A stretch of DNA of 16,774 nucleotides from the NCBI GenBank assembly GCA_015499985.1, contig JAAAUF010000892.1:1-16774 (forward strand), read 5' to 3'. Below are positions 8,464-16,774 of the stretch, piece by piece; the stretch's first letter is position 1; each line of letters starts with the position of its first letter. The position numbers were made by a program, and so were the translations under genes. The stretch is from Haplosporangium gracile. Lineage: Eukaryota > Mortierellomycota > Mortierellomycetes > Mortierellales > Mortierellaceae. The notes beneath the pieces are model-generated. The model worked only from the letters and a program-made list of their open reading frames with translations, ran no database searches and had not been told where the DNA came from.

Positions 8464-8990
8464 CTTTAACCGAGATTAACGAAAAAAAAATTAAAGTAAC
8501 ATCCGCGAAAGGAGGCGGACGCAAGGGGAAGAGGTTGACTTCTTACCGCTATGGTGCTTTGCTTGCTTATCTTTACGCCTGCTTTGCATTGAACTTTCTT
8601 TTAACAAAGCTCGAAAAGAAAAGAAAGATGGAATTGAGCTCAAAAAAAAAAATGGAATTGGATCCGAGGAGGAATTGGATCCAAGAATTAAAAAAAATGC
8701 TGCTTGCTTCATACCACAATATTTGCTCTCATTTGCTTTACCTTTGTCTTTTAACCAGAATAAAAAGTAAAAAGTAGATGTGCGTTTTTCTTTACCATTT
8801 TGCCATTTTTTTGTCTTGCGTTCTTTAACCGAGATTAAAGAAAAAAAAAACGAATTAGGTCCAAGTGAGAAGAATTGGACCCAAGAAAAAAAAAAGGAGG
8901 AATTAGTTGGTTGTATGCTTCGTTACCATGCCTTTGCTTTTACTTTGCGTTCTTTTAACCGAGATTAAAAGAAAAAAAAATTAATTGGTC
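8464..8990 (+). repeat. Dispersed tandem units carrying a CTTTAACCGAGATTAAAG palindrome plus poly-A
   Basis: Copies lie at 8464-8482, 8823-8840 and 8952-8971, with degenerate ones at 8597-8617 and 8748-8767. They are spaced about 70-150 bases apart. In the two best copies the arms are CTTTAA/TTAAAG and CTTTTAA/TTAAAAG around the same CCGAGA loop, so the extra base in one arm is matched in the other. The full copies are followed by 9-10 adenines, and most copies are followed by GAATTGGATCC-like sequence. Confidence 0.65.
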
Positions 8991-9029
8991 ATAGAATTGG
9001 AAGCCTTTTTGTTTGCTTCGCTTTCTTCG

Positions 9030-9345
9030 ATGGAATAGGATATGGAATTGCCTTCGTGTGTGTACTTCGTATGTGTATGTACTTGGAATTGACTTCGTGT
9101 TTGAATTGTCTTTGAGTGTTGTGTTTCGGGTTGACTTGATGTGGTTGAATTGAGCCGAGTGTGGTCGACTTCGTGTGTGTGCTTGGAATTGACTTTGTGT
9201 GCGTGTGTGTTTGAATTGTCTTCGTGTGTTTGAATTGTCGTTGAATGTGCGTTTGAATGTGTGTATGAATTGACTTGAAAGTGTGGTTGATTTGTCGTTG
9301 AGTGTGTGTGTTGAATTGGCTTTCAAGTGTATGTTTTGAATTGAG
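9030..9345 (+). repeat. TG-rich minisatellite with TTGAATTGTCTTCGTG units
   Basis: Short units combine TGTGTG runs with TTGAATTG(A/T)CTTCG. This is the densest portion of the larger GAATTG region. Open frames across it are by-products of the repeat. Confidence 0.7.
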
Positions 9346-10130
9346 TTTGAGCCTGAGAGCAGGGAGAGTCCTTAACGGTTGACCATCAAGCCTCTTTGCT
9401 TTATGTTTCATTGCTTTCTTACTGCCGCCACCATTGAAAAGAAATGTACTGCTGTTGACCACATAACAGGAAGTTGTGCTCTTTTTGTCTTTCAGACCCC
9501 TGTTTTTCAGCATGCTTTGCATGGTCGTGTCGACCAAAAAAAAAAATGAGATGATCGATTTTTTTTTTGGCCATGATGCTTCCCCTTCCTTTGTGCTTGC
9601 ACCCAGTGCAACATGAAAATTTGTATAAAGGGTATGTGTGCTTGCTGTGTGTGTGCTTGCTACCTCGTGTGTGGTTTTGCCTTGTTGCCGTTAGGAATTT
9701 CTTCGTTTTTTGGTTTTCACTTTTCACTGTTCTCACGACCTCTTGACAGGGTATAAAAAAACGTGGAATTGCTGACAATGAGGTGGTGCCCATCGAGGAC
9801 TTTTTTTTTCTTTTTTTCGTTTTGGTGGATAGAGATGATGGAATTGGACGGATGGGGCGGGTGAATGGGCAATGTTTTTCTTGATCTTGCCACCGTTGGG
9901 AACTGATTTTTTGGAGTTGGAACGTAGAATTGATGTTCTCTCTTTCTTTCACTCTTGCTTTTCTTGCTTACTTTGACTCAAAAAGAATGGAATTGGGCGA
10001 ATGAGGGTGGATAGGTGGTGTGGCTTCACAACTTACGATCAATAGGGGCGGAGGGGGTCCATGTTTGCTTACTTTCGTCCAAGAATGGTCAAAGAATGAG
10101 GAATTGATCGTGAGAAGGGGATTAGACCCC

Positions 10131-13000
10131 CTAGGTGGATTGGAAATTGGGGGACCTGGAGACTTGAGCACTTGGCCTGCTTTGGGGAGGGGGGTGGAGT
10201 AAAAAGAATACCTAGATAGTATTACTTTTTGACTTAACCAAATGTGAGGTGAGGTGGTGTGGTTTGGAAAAGGGGTAGAGAAAAGAAGAGGAGAGGAGTT
10301 TGTGTGCGTTTTTTGCTGTGTAGTTATTTGGAGTGGGAAAGGAGAAGCTGTTGAGTGACGATAGAAACAAAAAAAAAAAAGAAAAAAGAACCAGCTTGGG
10401 GTCGTTTTATACGCACGGGACATCCCAAAAATAAGGGACTCAGTCAGCCAATGGGACTTTGTTGTTGGACACCATACCCTCTGCTTGACGATTGGCAAAA
10501 TGATGAGCGTTGTTGCTGAATGGCGAAGTCTTAGAGTAGAAAAACAAACTATAGGTGGCAGTGCAAATTGGTCGCAGGGCTGTTGCACGAAAAGGCAAGA
10601 AAAAAAATAAAAAGCAAACATAAAACACAAAGGATGGCAAGGGGGAGAGGGCGATCGAGATCGAAAGATGGGCGTTGAAAGGAAGGACAGAAGGAAAAAA
10701 TACTTTTACTTGGCGAAGACTTAAAATTGAGGGAAAAGTACCCTCCTTCATATGGAGTTCCTGCGTGAGGCTCAGTCAATGTCAATCATCAAAGAGGCAA
10801 AGAGAAAAAAAAAATGCGACGCAGTCAGGATGACACGCATTTTAAGGTCCAATGACGGAAGAAGGCGGTGATTTTTTTGTTGTTGAGCATTGAGTTTCTA
10901 TGTCTCTGTCAACCATCCCACGCACGCCCGTTGCCACCAGACGTGGTTGAAGTGGAGTAATGGATGCCCTCTTACCCATGAGTCAAAAATGCGTTGCAGG
11001 AATTTCGTCAGGAAGAAAAAGGAGTGGCGAGGGAGGGCGCAACGAAGGTTGCCTTTTTTTTTTTGCCATCGATTGCCTTTCACCTTCCAAAGTAAACAAA
11101 AAATCAACGCAGGAAAAATTGTCGACATAGCCCTTTATATGTCTGAATATATTGATTCTATTCACCACAACAAAGCAATGCTATGGCAATCAACAACAGA
11201 GGAAGCAAAAAAAATAGAATAAACAAGAGCAAATTTTCTACTCTTCCCATCTGCTTTTCCACCTAGTGCTCTGTCCCTTCCATTCTTCCTTCTATCAATC
11301 AAAACGAACCATTCGTCAATCGCTCCGCGTCGTGTTTCTTTTTGATCATCGTGTCGATTGGCTATGCTTCGTCTCCTTACGTATCCCTCAAAGAGTATCG
11401 GAAGCAAAATGAGTGTATCGTATTGTCGCCAGACCCGAAATAGTCCAGCAAACATACATATCATCATGCCGATGCAAGAGAAGCAACAACAAAAGCGAAG
11501 CATAGGAGAAAAAGGACGCGAAGCATAGGTCCAGGCAAAGGCAGAATACTGTTTCTCCAATGGTAGCATGTCCAAACACAGCCTCCATATCTCACATAGT
11601 AAAGTCAGTCTCTTTTTGCAAAGATATCATTTTTTTTGACATAATGAATGGACCTGTGATGGACAAGATGAATAACTCTGGCGACTCTATTTTTTTTCTC
11701 ACCGCATTCGACTACTTCTCTTTACTTACAGTATGGTTCCTCTGGGCGTCCGTTAGAGAAAAAAATTGCAGAGCAGTATCGATTGTTGCTTCTGTGAACA
11801 AAAGGGTGGTGAGATCAAGATAGTAGTAGAAGATGAGCATTCCCCTGGTCGCGAGATAATGAAAAAGGTTAGGCACAAATCTAGTGACACCCTCTGTGAC
11901 GCCTCCAATGACGACTAACCCCAACCATCGCTAATGAGCTTCCTAGTCTCACTCGTTCTTTTTAATTTTTCTACGACAAAGCGAACATACCGTTGGCTAT
12001 GCCTCCCTTTCCACTGGGGTATATTTTTTTTTCTTCATTTTTCTCACCCACTTGATTCCACTCTTATGCGCCTCATCGTCAACATCCGAATCAACATCCT
12101 TTTTTTCCACTTCCTTCTCCATCCCTTACCTGAATTCTTCTTTGAACATCAGCTTTCCTGGACATCAGCTTCTCTGGACATCGACTTTGGATCGACAGGG
12201 ACACCTTTCTTTCGTAAGGAGTCAAGGCCTCATGTTCATGCAAACATCAACATCAATCAACAAGACCCCTTCCCTCTTTTTCTCTCCCTCTTCTAACAGA
12301 TGCAGGATGTCAAAAAAGTAGGCGGACAGAATCCCACCCAATAACCCAACCTGATCACACACAGAAAACAGTAGCTGCAGCAACAAGGCATATTCGCGGC
12401 TTCGTCCAAAGCACGCTACGCCTGCTCTGCTCTGTTCTTGTCCCTCCGTCCATTCAGTCCGCGAGGCCTCCTTCCCTCATGTAAATATCACAAAATTACT
12501 TACAAACAAACATTGTCCTTCAGCATGGACACAGAACAAAGAGGACACCAGTGACAAATACATCCTCACATCGTCCCACCCCCTTTCGTGGGATTTTCCT
12601 GTTATTCCTGTTTGCCCTTTAATCATCTGTCTTCTTTCTCTCCTCCGCCTCTTTGCCTTTCTGTCAATTGACACATATCCAGCAACTCATGGGTTTTTCC
12701 TCCGGCACAAGGGCACTTTTCGTATAGCGTGGAAGGTATGTATGTACGCATGTACGTCACTCACACATTCATATACTTTCAACTCTACATTTTGCTTTGC
12801 ACAGTCGTGGAGTGATGTTCCTGGTTGCTATTTCGACTCTTCTCAATCACACTTAACGCGTTGTGTCAGACAAACCGGTTGACGAACTAAACCCACATAC
12901 CATAGACAGAAGTGGCAGTTCCAACAACAACAAAACCACCACACATATCCTATCAAGAAGCGGGACAACCTTTGCGAATTAACATCACCCTGTCAGAAAA
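10131..13000. other. Long spacer without a supported gene
   Basis: Several open frames exist, such as the minus-strand ones at 9968-10630 and 11162-11575. Their translations are Phe/Ser/Pro-rich or lack any recognisable domain, and no splice-linked exon series is evident. A minus-strand TATA-like GTATAAAACG lies near 10403-10412. Only one short tandem repeat (12146-12190) stands out. Confidence 0.5.
12146..12190 (+). repeat. 16-bp tandem repeat, about 2.8 copies
   Basis: ACATCAGCTTTCCTGG (12146-12161) is followed by ACATCAGCTTCTCTGG (12162-12177) and a shortened ACATCGACTTTGG (12178-12190). Confidence 0.7.
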
Positions 13001-13038
13001 GTCTAGGAGCAGCTGTTGTTGAAAGCCCAGGATTCCTC

Positions 13039-13478
13039 TCACCAGGCGATAGGACCGTTGGCAACAAGATTAGGATATTTTTTTAAGTTCTCTCTGATCT
13101 CAGGAAGATGAAAATGATTGTTGACTCGACTCTATCGGCAAAGACAACAGTACCCCATTGTGGGATCTTGACAACGCTAACAACAGCTCGAGAAGTGGCA
13201 CGATCTTGCTAATTCCTCCAAAGACGACGCTCATGGAAATTTGATGATTGCTCGAGCAAGGAAATGAGTAAGCAAGGATGTCAATGGACTTGAACTAACA
13301 TTTTGCCTGTTGACCTAGCGTAGTCACCCTTGACGAGTGAGCGGGAGCGGCTGCAAAGGGGATAATGGCTGCATAGACAAATATAAAAAAAAAATAAAGC
13401 GTTTATAGTTGAGGTGTGTTGTTGCGTGCTTATAGGGATGGACGTGTTTTTTTGCACTGTGGACGTACAAACAAACAA
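13039..13478 (-). pseudogene. Possible decayed coding relic of unknown family
   Basis: Reading leftward on the minus strand, one frame runs from about 13478 to the TAA at 13085-13083. It is broken by TGA (13283-13281) and TAG (13211-13209), yet has protein-like stretches on each side (RSRSLVKGDYARSTGK, LLEQSSNFHERRLWRN, VVKIPQWGTVVFADRVES). From about 13125 to the TGA at 13041-13039 a second frame gives NNHFHLPEIRENLKKYPNLV, suggesting a frameshift. I recognise no domain. Chance open frames in spacer DNA remain possible. Confidence 0.3.
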
Positions 13479-13544
13479 CGACCGTTTCTAACTTTTCCCT
13501 TTGAACTCCCCTTGCCTTTTCGTTTGTCTGCTATCATCAAGCGG

Positions 13545-14269
13545 ATATATATGATGAGCATACTGATCTGGCTGGTTGAAGGGGAAAGAAATCACCGCGC
13601 GTTCCTCCTCCCTCTTCCCATCTCAATCCCCCTCTTTTTTTGTTTCCTCTTCTTCTCCGTATTTGACAACTCTCTTTCCACTTCCTTCCTTTATTCCGCT
13701 TGTACTCATTCCGTCCCACTTTCACTTCCATCACGCAAAACGCATTCACTTTTTTCACTTTTCCTATACACCCTCCCCCCTTGTACTCTCCTTTTCGCAG
13801 GGTTCGCTCTTCACAACGCCTTTATGTCGACACGCCTCCTCAAAATGTACGATACTCAAAGCGTTTTGCTTCGCGTGGATGTCAAGAAGACACGGTATGC
13901 CTCTTCTGGCTTTTCAACCGCCAATTTTTATACCTAAAGTTTTGTTTATATTTCGTTAAAACAGGCACGGACAAGCCTCGGCCAGTTGTCATAGCCACCG
14001 CACGCCGATTGTCTTTTCTTTTCACATCCAAGTTAACGCTCGCATTTACTACGTGTGGTAGGAAGTCAACATCCATATAGCAAACTAACGTGGTTTGATA
14101 ATGTCTCTGTCCCTAACGTCGACCTCTGTCTAAAACTCGTGCTCACATCTCCACATCGCCAACGTCGCCCGTCCAGTACCAAATTAAACATGTTCCCGTG
14201 CGAGGCAAAGCAACGGAGCTCGAAGTTAACCTTCCTTCCTGTTGTTCTACAACGCCAGAACACATACCA
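13545..14269 (+). promoter_or_regulatory. Former promoter and 5' leader of the WD40 pseudogene
   Basis: A TATATAT element (about 13545-13551) is followed by a long C/T-rich tract (13605-13800) typical of fungal promoters. A possible 70-base leader intron runs from GTATGC at 13895 to AACAG at 13964. Overlapping open frames in this tract give low-complexity Ser/Pro/Phe translations and are not called. Confidence 0.3.
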
Positions 14270-15116
14270 TGGCCGAGAATTCGCATTCATCCCCTCTAGG
14301 ATCACCGCCTAAACCAAGTCCCACCCAGAGCAGCAGCCGCGCCAAACAGGATGGTGATGACAAATCCGTCAGTTCCTTGCATATCCGCAAGAGCGACCAT
14401 TTCCACAAATATTTTAAGTCCTCCAGTGCAGAACCCGTAATCAACTTTTAAAACTCGAACCCCAAACCGATCATCCATCACGCCTCCTCTGCTAGTATCA
14501 ACGCGAACAGCGTAGAAATCGAGCATGCAGTCTTGGCTACCGTTGTTAGGGACCTCAATCGAATTTTGCATAAATATCTTTGCACAGAACATGGACAAAT
14601 CTTTCGTACGCACCGTCTTGCCGGACATTGGTACACGCGTTGACACCACTCCTCGGCTCGCGTTGTAGCAGTCCACTGTCGTGTGGAATCTCTTGACCGA
14701 GAAACAGATTGCTGAAGTTCCAGGGTGCGACAACAAGGTCAATTGTGTCGCTTTCTCATCATGTGGCAATTGGATGGCCTCAACTATCAGGAACAGGCGA
14801 GTTCGAATTTGGCGCCGACAGAGGATCCAGACGACCCGAAGAGTTGGTCCCACATTACCGAGATCTGTGGATTTTTCTTGACGCGGTGTTTGGGGTTGCC
14901 TGGAACCCAGTGGTTCCTATGGAGCTTGTCACTCGTTGCCGCGATGGGTCTGTTCAAGTCTGGTGAATTGTGGCAGCCAAGGAGGGGAGCGTCTCTGCCA
15001 GGTTAGTCTGGACGACTGATCCTGGACGATTGTTTTCCTGGGGTTTGGCGTTCGAGGATGCCGATGGACTTTATCCGATCTACCAAAAGTTGTTGATCCA
15101 GCGAGATACCGTTTGA
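14270..15116 (+). pseudogene. WD40-repeat protein pseudogene (multiple frameshifts and stops)
   Basis: The ATG at 14270 (taccATGG) opens a Ser/Pro/Lys-rich start (MAENSHSSPLGSPPKPSPTQ, then HFHKYFKSSSAEPVINF) that stops at TAA 14449-14451. The same frame continues protein-like to about 14508. Reading then moves to another frame (SWLPLLGTSIEFCINIFAQN, up to RVDTTPRLAL) ending at TAG 14666-14668. Directly after it comes a WD40 unit (VVWNLLTEKQIAEVPG, then NCVAFSSCGNWMAST and VRIWRR). Further shifts near 14815 and 14880 lead to a second WD40 unit (VFGVAWNPVVPMELVTRCRD, then GSVQVW) cut by TGA 14964-14966, and on to the TGA at 15114-15116. N-terminal and final WD40 parts are joined with little between. 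The source was probably a larger WD40 protein of the kind found in fungal NLR-like families, now internally deleted. The NLR link is inference. Confidence 0.7.
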
Positions 15117-15235
15117 TAAGTTTGAGTTCCGAGCCTGTGCAAGTTTTAAAAAAAAATGTTTTTGTATATCACGTGAGGGAGGACCCCGAACTCAGTATCT
15201 TGCGTGAAGTACTTGCCAGTATTTTGCGTAGTGCG

Positions 15236-15446
15236 CCAGTACTTTGTGAGGGCGGAGCCCGAGCTATGGTTCTTGCCGCCGCATGTGGCAAAAGGGAGGG
15301 AGCGCGCAGCGCGACCATCAAGGCTATTTTGCGAAGCGCCAATATTTAATGAGGGCAAAGCCCGAGCTATGTGATCACTGCCGCCGCCTGGGGAAAAAAG
15401 GAGGGAGCGCCGTAGCGCGACCATCAAGGCCATCTTGCGCGAAGCG
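15236..15446 (+). repeat. 103-bp tandem repeat, two copies, built of mini-hairpins
   Basis: Copy 1 is 15236-15338 and copy 2 is 15339-15446; further degenerate starts are visible at 15190-15235. Each copy holds GGGC-nnA-GCCC (15250-15260; 15353-15363), GCGC-GCA-GCGC or its variant (15302-15312; 15407-15418) and a GCGAAGC mini-hairpin (15331-15337; 15439-15445). The open frame across it (15113-15349) is a by-product. Confidence 0.8.
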
Positions 15447-15543
15447 TTATGTGACATGAACGTGCTGGAGAGGAAATCAGTGGAAAAGAAGCTGGGCACC
15501 TCTATGAGTTTTTTTTCTTTGATTCCTATACGTTGGAGCTGAG

Positions 15544-15650
15544 CGGTAGGGGAAAGTTGGGGGAGAGGGCGGATGGTTGGGGGGCCAAATGGTAGGGGGG
15601 CCGGGTGGTTGAGGGCCAGGTGGTTGGGGGCCAGATGGTGGGGGAGCAGG
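15544..15650 (+). repeat. G-rich minisatellite with G-quadruplex potential
   Basis: Units of roughly 17-20 bases resembling GGTGGTTGGGGGCCAGA repeat about five times, with frequent runs of 4-7 guanines on the + strand. The minus-strand open frames are Pro-rich by-products of the repeat. Confidence 0.7.
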
Positions 15651-16271
15651 TAGATATGTTGCAATAATAGCATTATCTGTTGCACTCAAGCACAAGCATG
15701 TTCTCGTGTATGTTTGAAAAAAAAATCCCCTAGAAGGACCGGGCATTGGACTCCAAAAAGGATGTGCGGTTGCGTGAGAAGGACAATGGTAAAAAATGCT
15801 GATTGACCACGACGAAGCTGTGGTCTATGTGCATTCTTTTTTCCTTTCCAAATGTTGAATAGCATGCTCTTATGAAAGTCACTGTCCAATGAAAGAATAC
15901 TTTTGCAAAGTGCATCAAGCTGGACAAGAAAAGAACATGCTTCAATGCAGGTGCCTGGGCGGTTATCGAAGATCCCTCTCTGGTCTTATCAATTCCAGAA
16001 AAAAAAATGTTCAGCTCTATGTACCTTTCCTTAAAGCATGGAGCATTGGAAAAGAAACTGCAGCGTAGCGGCGACTGCTGCTATCAAGGAACAAACTCCC
16101 TTACTCCCATCACCACTATATCACCACAAAAGCACCCCACCCCCGTGGCGTCACCCACGGGCAACCTTTCTATTTTTTTTAAAAATAAAAGTGTCAATAT
16201 TTCTTTTGCTTTTATTCAAGGCTAATAAGTTAAACCGAGAGAGAGCTTGAAGAGTTCCAGTGAGAGGCAAT
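15651..16271. other. Spacer without a supported gene
   Basis: No protein-like frame is visible. A 7-bp GC-rich hairpin (CCCGTGG 16142-16148 with CCACGGG 16155-16161) is followed by a T-run near 16173-16180. Confidence 0.4.
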
Positions 16272-16774
16272 GGCGTCCTTCAAGTCGATAAAGGAATTGA
16301 TAATGTGAAACTCCTCAAGAACCCTCGCAGATTGCCAAGATCATCTGTATAGCTGCACTGGTCATCGGCGACGATAGGTCGATTTATTGAAGAGATACAG
16401 AGTGTCACAAAAGAGTTTTCCCTGCCACAATGCCATCTCATGCAAAAATAGTAGAAATCCAGTATCTTTAAACGATTCTCCAGCAAATGTCTCCATGATC
16501 CCCAACAGTCAAACTTGTCGTCAATTACGGGCGACACGAGTTTGTTGTTGTGAGATGGAAGACGAACTACCAACCCCAGCCGATTTTTTAAATACACGGA
16601 GCAAGTGGCCAGTTGGCTCTGATGTGAATGAATTGCAAGGTGGTGAAGCCAAGGCATCGAGATCAAACGATCAAAGAGTCAAACAGCAAAAATGTCACAA
16701 TGATATGGATGTGAATGATTATTGCGCCTTTCATAAATTTTTATTGTGCTCTTGACGAGGAGCTGTCGTCACTT
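16272..16774 (+). pseudogene. Decayed coding relic running off the right edge
   Basis: One frame reads NVKLLKNPRRLPRSSV, hits TAG at 16350-16352, and continues LHWSSATIGRFIEEIQ to a TAG near 16449. Another frame from 16499 reads PTVKLVVNYGRHEFVVVRW and stops at TAA 16589-16591. The same frame then continues through two TGA codons to the window end (INFYCALDEELSSL). The second part has the alternating hydrophobic pattern of a small ubiquitin-like or PB1-like fold, which is a weak inference. The competing open frame 16387-16755 (122 residues) is longer but less protein-like. The element is probably dead and truncated by the window. Confidence 0.3.

Larger units (their letters stand above)
7840..10130 (+). 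repeat. Large GGAATTG-rich degenerate repeat region
   Basis: The core GAATTG, often as ATGGAATTGCTTCGA or TTGAATTGTCTTCG, recurs more than twenty times on the same strand. Spacing is uneven: about 41 bases around 8181-8240, and 16-25 bases in the TG-rich part. Long minus-strand open frames here translate into monotonous IPY, FKHT and THTK repeats. That is what a tandem array gives, so they are not called as genes. The sequence resembles a decayed minisatellite or satellite. Confidence 0.65.

Noticed and set aside
8989..9537. Long minus-strand open frame (182 residues) and its neighbours at 8955-9326 and 9419-9952
   Set aside because: The translation is monotonous Thr/His/Lys/Phe repeats produced by the TG- and GAATTG-rich minisatellite, with no domain or codon signal.
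7840..10130. CRISPR-like or LTR structure
   Set aside because: Repeat units are degenerate and unevenly spaced without unique spacers. No LTR pair, primer-binding site or polymerase frame is present.
9968..10630. 220-residue minus-strand open frame
   Set aside because: Composition is Phe/Ser/Pro/Thr-rich and follows the A/G-rich strand bias. No domain, signal or splice context supports it.
14302..14853. 183-residue minus-strand open frame
   Set aside because: It lies antisense to the WD40 pseudogene, whose + strand frames contain recognisable WD40 units. The antisense frame shows no family.
16142..16180. GC hairpin followed by a T-run, like a bacterial terminator
   Set aside because: The context is a spliced eukaryotic genome and no transcript is evident here. 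T-runs are common throughout the window.

Overview
The window looks like nuclear DNA of an early-diverging filamentous fungus, most likely Mucoromycota and probably a Mortierella-like lineage. This is an inference. It rests on short spliceosomal introns with GTAAGT/GTGAGT donors, long C/T-rich and poly-A/T intergenic stretches, a Ser/Pro-rich protein joined to WD40 repeats, and the absence of operons or bacterial ribosome-binding sites. The region is gene-poor, repeat-rich and full of decayed genes. No database search was possible, so family names come from motif reading.

Layout. Positions 1-480 hold no ORF but contain a dense series of DNA/RNA hairpins, several related to each other with compensating base changes. 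Positions 609-1465 (+) are a broken gene of unknown family whose premature stops are all TAG. A minus-strand gene follows (2955 down to 2278, possibly spliced on to 1992). It encodes a secreted, extremely acidic protein with a potential His-rich tail. Positions 3000-5200 hold purine-rich spacer with three short tandem repeats.

The one clearly intact gene is at 5369-7444 (+). It has five exons and encodes a 390-residue protein that fuses a complete glutathione S-transferase to a C-terminal glyoxalase/VOC-fold domain. Its last intron carries a degenerate repeat built on GGAATT. A related GGAATTG-rich array fills most of 7840-10130, together with several copies of an AACCGAGATTAA palindrome.

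Positions 10230-13000 show nothing I can call a gene. From 13000 to the right end the window is a graveyard. It holds a possible minus-strand relic (13039-13478), a multiply frameshifted WD40 pseudogene (14270-15116), a 103-bp tandem repeat made of very stable mini-hairpins (15236-15446), a G-rich minisatellite (15544-15650), and a last coding relic running off the right edge (16272-16774).

I do not see a multi-gene system. The best candidates for something new are the covarying hairpin array at 43-377, the GST-VOC fusion, the GNA-triloop mini-hairpin repeat, and the recurrent TAG-only decay of reading frames.
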